Source: Phymorhynchus buccinoides (lineage: Eukaryota; Mollusca; Gastropoda; Neogastropoda; Raphitomidae). From it: a stretch of DNA of 64,000 bases. The notes beneath the pieces were generated by a model that worked only from the letters and a program-made list of their open reading frames with translations, had not been told where the DNA came from and searched no databases. The stretch spans positions 27,143,030-27,207,029 of the forward strand of contig CM065712.1 of assembly GCA_017654935.2 (NCBI GenBank), in the 5' to 3' direction. Position 1 is the first letter of the stretch. Each line of letters opens with the position of its first letter. Positions 59,965 through 64,000 of this stretch are shown one piece after another. A program made the translations under genes and the position numbers.

Positions 59965-61025
59965 CTTTGCAAAATCCAACTCTTGATCTCAAAGTCATGT
60001 TCTTTCAGTTTCAGCTTCATGACAATAACCCAAGGCTGATCCTAACCCTATCCCTTTTCACGCAAAATTGTATTTTAGACCCTCCTCATGTTCACGACTC
60101 TCTATCTCAAAGTCAAAATTCTTTCAGTTTCATGACAATAACCCAAGGGAAGGCTGATCCTAACCCTATCCTTTTTTACATTTTTACGCATAGTTGTATT
60201 TTACACTCTCCTCATGTTTACGACTTTCGATCTCAAAGTCAAGATTCTTTCGGTTTCATGACAATAACCCAAGGGAAGGCTGACCCTACCCCTATCCTTT
60301 TTACGCATAGTTGTATTTTACACTCTCCTCATGTTTACGACTCTCGATCTCAAAGTCAAGATTCTTTCGGTTTCATGACAATAACCCAAGGGAAGGCTGA
60401 TCCTACCCCTATCCCTTTTGACATTTTTACGCATAGTTGTATTTTACACTCTCATGTTTACGACTTTCGATCTCAAAGTCAAGATTCTTTCGGTTTCATA
60501 ACAATAACCCAAGGGAAGGCTGATCCTAACCCCATCCTTTTTACGCATAGTTGTATTTTACACTCTCATGTTTACGACTCTCGATCTCAAAGTCAAGATT
60601 CTTTCGGCAGTTTCGGTTTCATGACAATAACCCAAGGGAAGGCTGATCCTAACCCTATCCTTTTCCACATTTTACGCATAGTTGTATTTTACACTCTCCT
60701 CATGTTCATGACTCTCGATCTCAAAGTCAAGATTCTTTCGGTTTCATGACAATAACCCAAGGGAAGGCTGATCCTAGCCCTATCCTTTTTCACATTTTTA
60801 CGCATAGTTGTATTTTACACTCTCCTCATGTTCACGACTCTCGATCTCAAAGTCAAGATTCTTTCAGTTTCATTACAATAACCCAAGGCTGATCCTAACC
60901 CTATCCTTTTTCACATTTTTACGCATAGTTGTATTTTACACTCTCCTCATGTTCACGACTCTCGATCTCAGTCAAGATTCTTTCGGTTTCATTACAATAA
61001 CCCAAGGCTGATCCTACCCCTACCC
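59965..61025. repeat. About 117-126-bp minisatellite, about eight copies
   Basis: Each unit holds GATCTCAAAGTCAAGATTCT, ATGACAATAACCCAAGGGAA and CGCATAGTTGTATTTTACAC. A 272-codon plus frame crosses the first six units because several indels there are multiples of three. The frame is lost in later units. Confidence 0.94.
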
Positions 61026-61029
61026 CTTT

Positions 61030-61795
61030 CCCGAAAATGGAAGAAAGCTTGTCTCTTTCAATGGGGCTGGGGGGTGGGGGGGCATGGGACCGGAGTGGGG
61101 AGGGGGGGCCTTAAATAACAAGATAGCCTCTTCTTGTTCATCCACTCATTCTTAAACCAGTTCTGTGTGGTTTTTAAATAATAAAACAGTAGGCCTATCT
61201 GACATGAAAGGACTTGAAAAGCCTCTTGCCTCTTGAAAAGAGGGCAAAGACCCAAGCAACTCATGAATATTGATGGTGTTGCTGACGTCATCATCATAAC
61301 ACAACAATCACGGGAGTGCCTTCCATATTAATACAATGATTGTGGTTACTTTCCTTCCCAATAAAAAGAGGTCGACATAAGTTCAGAATGCATAAAATCG
61401 AGTCAAAACCCATTAAACTTGGGTAGGGATGTGGCCTAAAAAATCTGAAAAGCTCACCAGGCAAGATCGAAGATCAAATCAACTCGTTTCCTCGAGTGTG
61501 GTTTGGATTCGCTCATAACCCAACGAATGTTTCAAGTACTTAGGATACGCAACAGTCATCTTGATACAAAAGTTCTCAGTCTGGAAACCATATCGGACAA
61601 TAATCGGAAAAGGAATCCCATTACTAATGGCATTAGGCTAGGCCTACGTGAAGCGCACTCAGACCAACGAACAACAAAACTCGGGATCATCGTTTGTGAA
61701 TTATCAGTCTTTCGGGGGGGGGGGGGTTTCACGGACGAAAAACCTGTACGTAACAACAAGTAGGTATGTAAAAGTGGTAGAATAAACTTAAACCT
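61030..61795. other. No recognised feature
   Basis: G-rich tract near 61070-61105 and a G10 run near 61714; no gene or bounded element. It would be the first intron under the minus-strand transcript model. Confidence 0.4.
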
Positions 61796-61801
61796 GCTCA
61801 C

Positions 61802-61930
61802 CTTCTGATCCATATGGTGGGATTTCAGCAGAATCTAGGCCTAACCGAACCCCACCACCCAAGAGAAGTTTCAGGGCGGTGGGGTGATGATGTTCCCGAG
61901 TCGTTTCAGCTTCTTCTGCAGTCGTGTGTG
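61802..61930 (-). other. Candidate first exon with strong donor
   Basis: The minus strand ends CAGAAG|GTGAGCAGG, with the intron starting at 61801, a near-consensus 5' splice site. An ATG ten bases before the donor would encode Met-Asp-Gln-Lys and then splice in phase 0. The start is placed about 25-30 bp after the TATA-like box. There is no transcript evidence. Confidence 0.42.
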
Positions 61931-61952
61931 CTTGCGCCAAACGGGTCTGGCT

Positions 61953-61960
61953 CTTTTATA
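61953..61960 (-). promoter_or_regulatory. TATA-like box
   Basis: TATAAAAG on the minus strand in the context TTTTGTATAAAAGAGCC. It sits in locally GC-rich sequence, 150 bp upstream of the strong donor at 61,801. Confidence 0.4.
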
Positions 61961-61969
61961 CAAAACGCA

Positions 61970-62340
61970 ACACCCACACGTGGCGAAACGTCTGGAAGAC
62001 GTAGGACCAATCAGCGTTCGCCTTTCTCCCGACGTAGGCAATGCGTCTGAGGCCCCGTAAGGGATAACGTCACTAAACGTCATGCTAACGTTAGCAATTT
62101 CCACAGCTGTTGCAAGCCAAAATGCTGCTGCGAAGCGACGGGGTCTAAATAAAGAAAATGACGTCGTTGGGTTTATTTTGGCACATGACGGAATTAATCG
62201 ATTGAGGTGCCGCTGGAAACGGAATTTTCCTGTTTAGAGGAGTAAACAAAACGTCAGGTCGACGTGTTTTCATGGAAATGTTTGTTTAGAAAGCAGCTTA
62301 CTCAGTGAAGTGGCAAAACTCTATCAGTGATAGAATGGTA
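61970..62340. other. GC-rich upstream region
   Basis: This lies upstream of the TATA-like box on the minus strand. Repeated ACGTC/GACGT motifs (near 62000, 62030, 62068, 62160 and 62260) could be CRE/ATF half-sites, but no test is possible here. Confidence 0.3.
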
Positions 62341-62353
62341 GACAACGTCATTC

Positions 62354-62506
<153 letters not shown>

Positions 62507-62587
62507 TTTCTTTTGTTTCGAGGGCAAGACAAACAAGCCCATTGTGTGCTTATTCTTTTCCCTCAATAAACAAATGTTTTCAAATCT

Positions 62588-62910
62588 TCTCTCTCTCTCT
62601 CACACACACACACACAGACACACACAGAGATCTGTGCATGCACACACACACACACGCACACAAGTAGACTAGACTGTGTGTGATAGCTGATTTTTGTCTT
62701 TGCTTTCTCTCTCTTCTGATTCTTTTTCTTTGGTCAACCCCTAAAGTGTGTGCATTTACTTCTATGAAAAGAAGCTGGCCACCACCACAGAAGAAGAAGA
62801 AGAAGAGCGTGTGTGCGCGCGCACACACATACACGCATGCACGCGCGCGCACACACACACACACACGCGCGCGCGTGCGCGCGTGCACACACACACACAC
62901 ACACACAGAG
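62588..62910. repeat. (CA)n and (CG/CA)n microsatellites
   Basis: CA tracts at 62598-62660 and an alternating CG/CA tract at 62811-62908. Alternating purine-pyrimidine sequence of this kind can adopt left-handed DNA. Confidence 0.95.
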
Positions 62911-63109
62911 TCCAGAAGGAAACCGTCTCTAAATCGCATTTTCTTATTTTATTTGAGACGGCTAAAACTTCAAACTGTAGTACTGTACTACGTACTGAAC
63001 CGTGGTATAGTATTATTTTTATAGTAACAAAATCGCCACTCATATCCTGATCAACATGATATTGTGACAAGGTGGAACGCACGCCCCGCTTTCTCCCTTT
63101 CTACATACA

Positions 63110-63148
63110 CCCCCCCCCCCCCCCCTACCTACACCCCCCCCCCCCCCT
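63110..63148. repeat. Two (C)n runs
   Basis: C runs of about 15 separated by TACCTACA. Confidence 0.93.
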
Positions 63149-63149
63149 C

Positions 63150-64000
63150 CCCTGACATCAAACAGGTCGCCGATTCCGAAGCGCTATCTCTTTGAACCCC
63201 GGTTTCCTTCCATGTCAGCTTGTGACCCCCACATTGGTGGTCTCCCTTTGTTCCCCGTATCTCCTTTCCCGATCAAGTAGGCAGGATAGGAATTTTAGGC
63301 ATGTGATGATGTAATAAGCGCATGACTATCGCATCGTCTCGTGACATGTCGACTGCAACTGACCAGTCATAGGCCCTTATTGATTTAAAATTAAAGGGGA
63401 GATGGATAGGGGGAGACAAAAACGGCCTAAACATTCTCTTTCTCACAAGACTTCCTAAACCTGGCTGAAGCAACATGGCAGACTCAACCTCTCTGCTGTG
63501 ACCTGCCAGTCATACTATTACTAGTATTAGCCCAACTCGTGAGTATTATTGAACGTGGCTGGGGTGTAAAGCTAGTGATTGAGATTTGTTTTTGTTCGAT
63601 TCTATTTTTGATCTAGATCCTATGTTCCATGATGAATAAGGAGTAGATGTGTCAGTGAAAAGAATTGGTAAACATGCTGTTCTAATTATGTGCACTTATT
63701 ATGTTTGTGTGTGTGTTTTTGACTTTAACTCTTTTGGGACAAGAACCGGATTCTATGCCTACTAACCCTTTTGTATATTTTTAGTAGGGGATCCCTGAGT
63801 TGCAACCTTGCAACTTTTGATAACCTTCCTTTCCAAGTGTTGGACTGAGAGTGATATTTGCTGACTTGTGTTACTGAATCATAACAGTTGATTCCAGTAC
63901 ACATGTCATGTGTTATTTCAGTTTGACAACTGAAATTCAGGTTATTTGGATTAGTGCGATTGTACAAGGGCAGCCTTCTAGCCGGTTGGGATCCACTAAT
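63150..64000. other. No recognised feature
   Basis: An ATG in good context near 63,473 (plus) opens only eight codons. A short palindrome CCTACTAA/TTAGTAGG lies at about 63,758-63,788. No gene is supported. Confidence 0.45.

Noticed and set aside
63472..63500. A start codon in good context near 63,473
   Set aside because: It opens only eight codons before a stop, and no donor is visible inside them.

Overview
This window looks like non-coding DNA from a large, repeat-rich eukaryotic genome. Dinucleotide tracts hundreds of bases long, a tRNA-derived SINE, non-LTR retrotransposon 3' ends, TTAA-flanked MITEs and many minisatellites all fit an invertebrate, and a marine gastropod is my best guess. 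That guess rests on overall character, not on a recognised gene. I find no complete protein-coding gene, no rRNA or functional tRNA gene and no bacterial-type operon. Most open reading frames are by-products of tandem repeats or of (CT)n/(GA)n tracts.

Layout. Positions 1-5,100 hold a microsatellite block, a SINE, interleaved TTAA-flanked MITEs (families A and D), a GAA-tailed retroelement (family E), a 25-bp minisatellite and the broken C-terminus of a LINE reverse transcriptase. Positions 5,100-12,600 hold GA-rich repeats, a second LINE 3' end and a 105-bp array. From about 12.7 kb to 40.6 kb the minus strand carries a long series of exon-like modules. Each starts at a good 3' splice-acceptor motif (mostly TTTTCAG, TTTGCAG or TTTCCAG), runs roughly 100-320 nt, and where I can see an end it is often a GTATNN or GTAAAA donor. 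Several modules are visibly related to each other, and in three places they have expanded into tandem arrays: 175-bp units at 16-17.2 kb, about 195-bp units at 29.3-30.5 kb, and about 172-bp units in a 690-bp higher-order repeat at 37-40.6 kb. Positions 41-56 kb hold further minisatellites, MITEs and a duplicated segment. Positions 56.7-62 kb hold one more exon-like module, a nested MITE, a zinc-finger relic and, at 61.8-61.96 kb on the minus strand, a TATA-like box followed by a strong splice donor. The rest is microsatellites.

Reading it together: the most economical model is one or more long minus-strand transcription units whose exons have been duplicated repeatedly. Module lengths are often not multiples of three and reading frames are not shared between related modules. 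A long non-coding RNA, or a decayed and fast-changing gene, therefore fits better than an ordinary protein gene. This is inference from motifs and by-eye alignment; RNA data would settle it. The mobile elements are short non-autonomous copies. Two nested insertions at TTAA sites can be read exactly because an unoccupied related copy lies elsewhere in the window.
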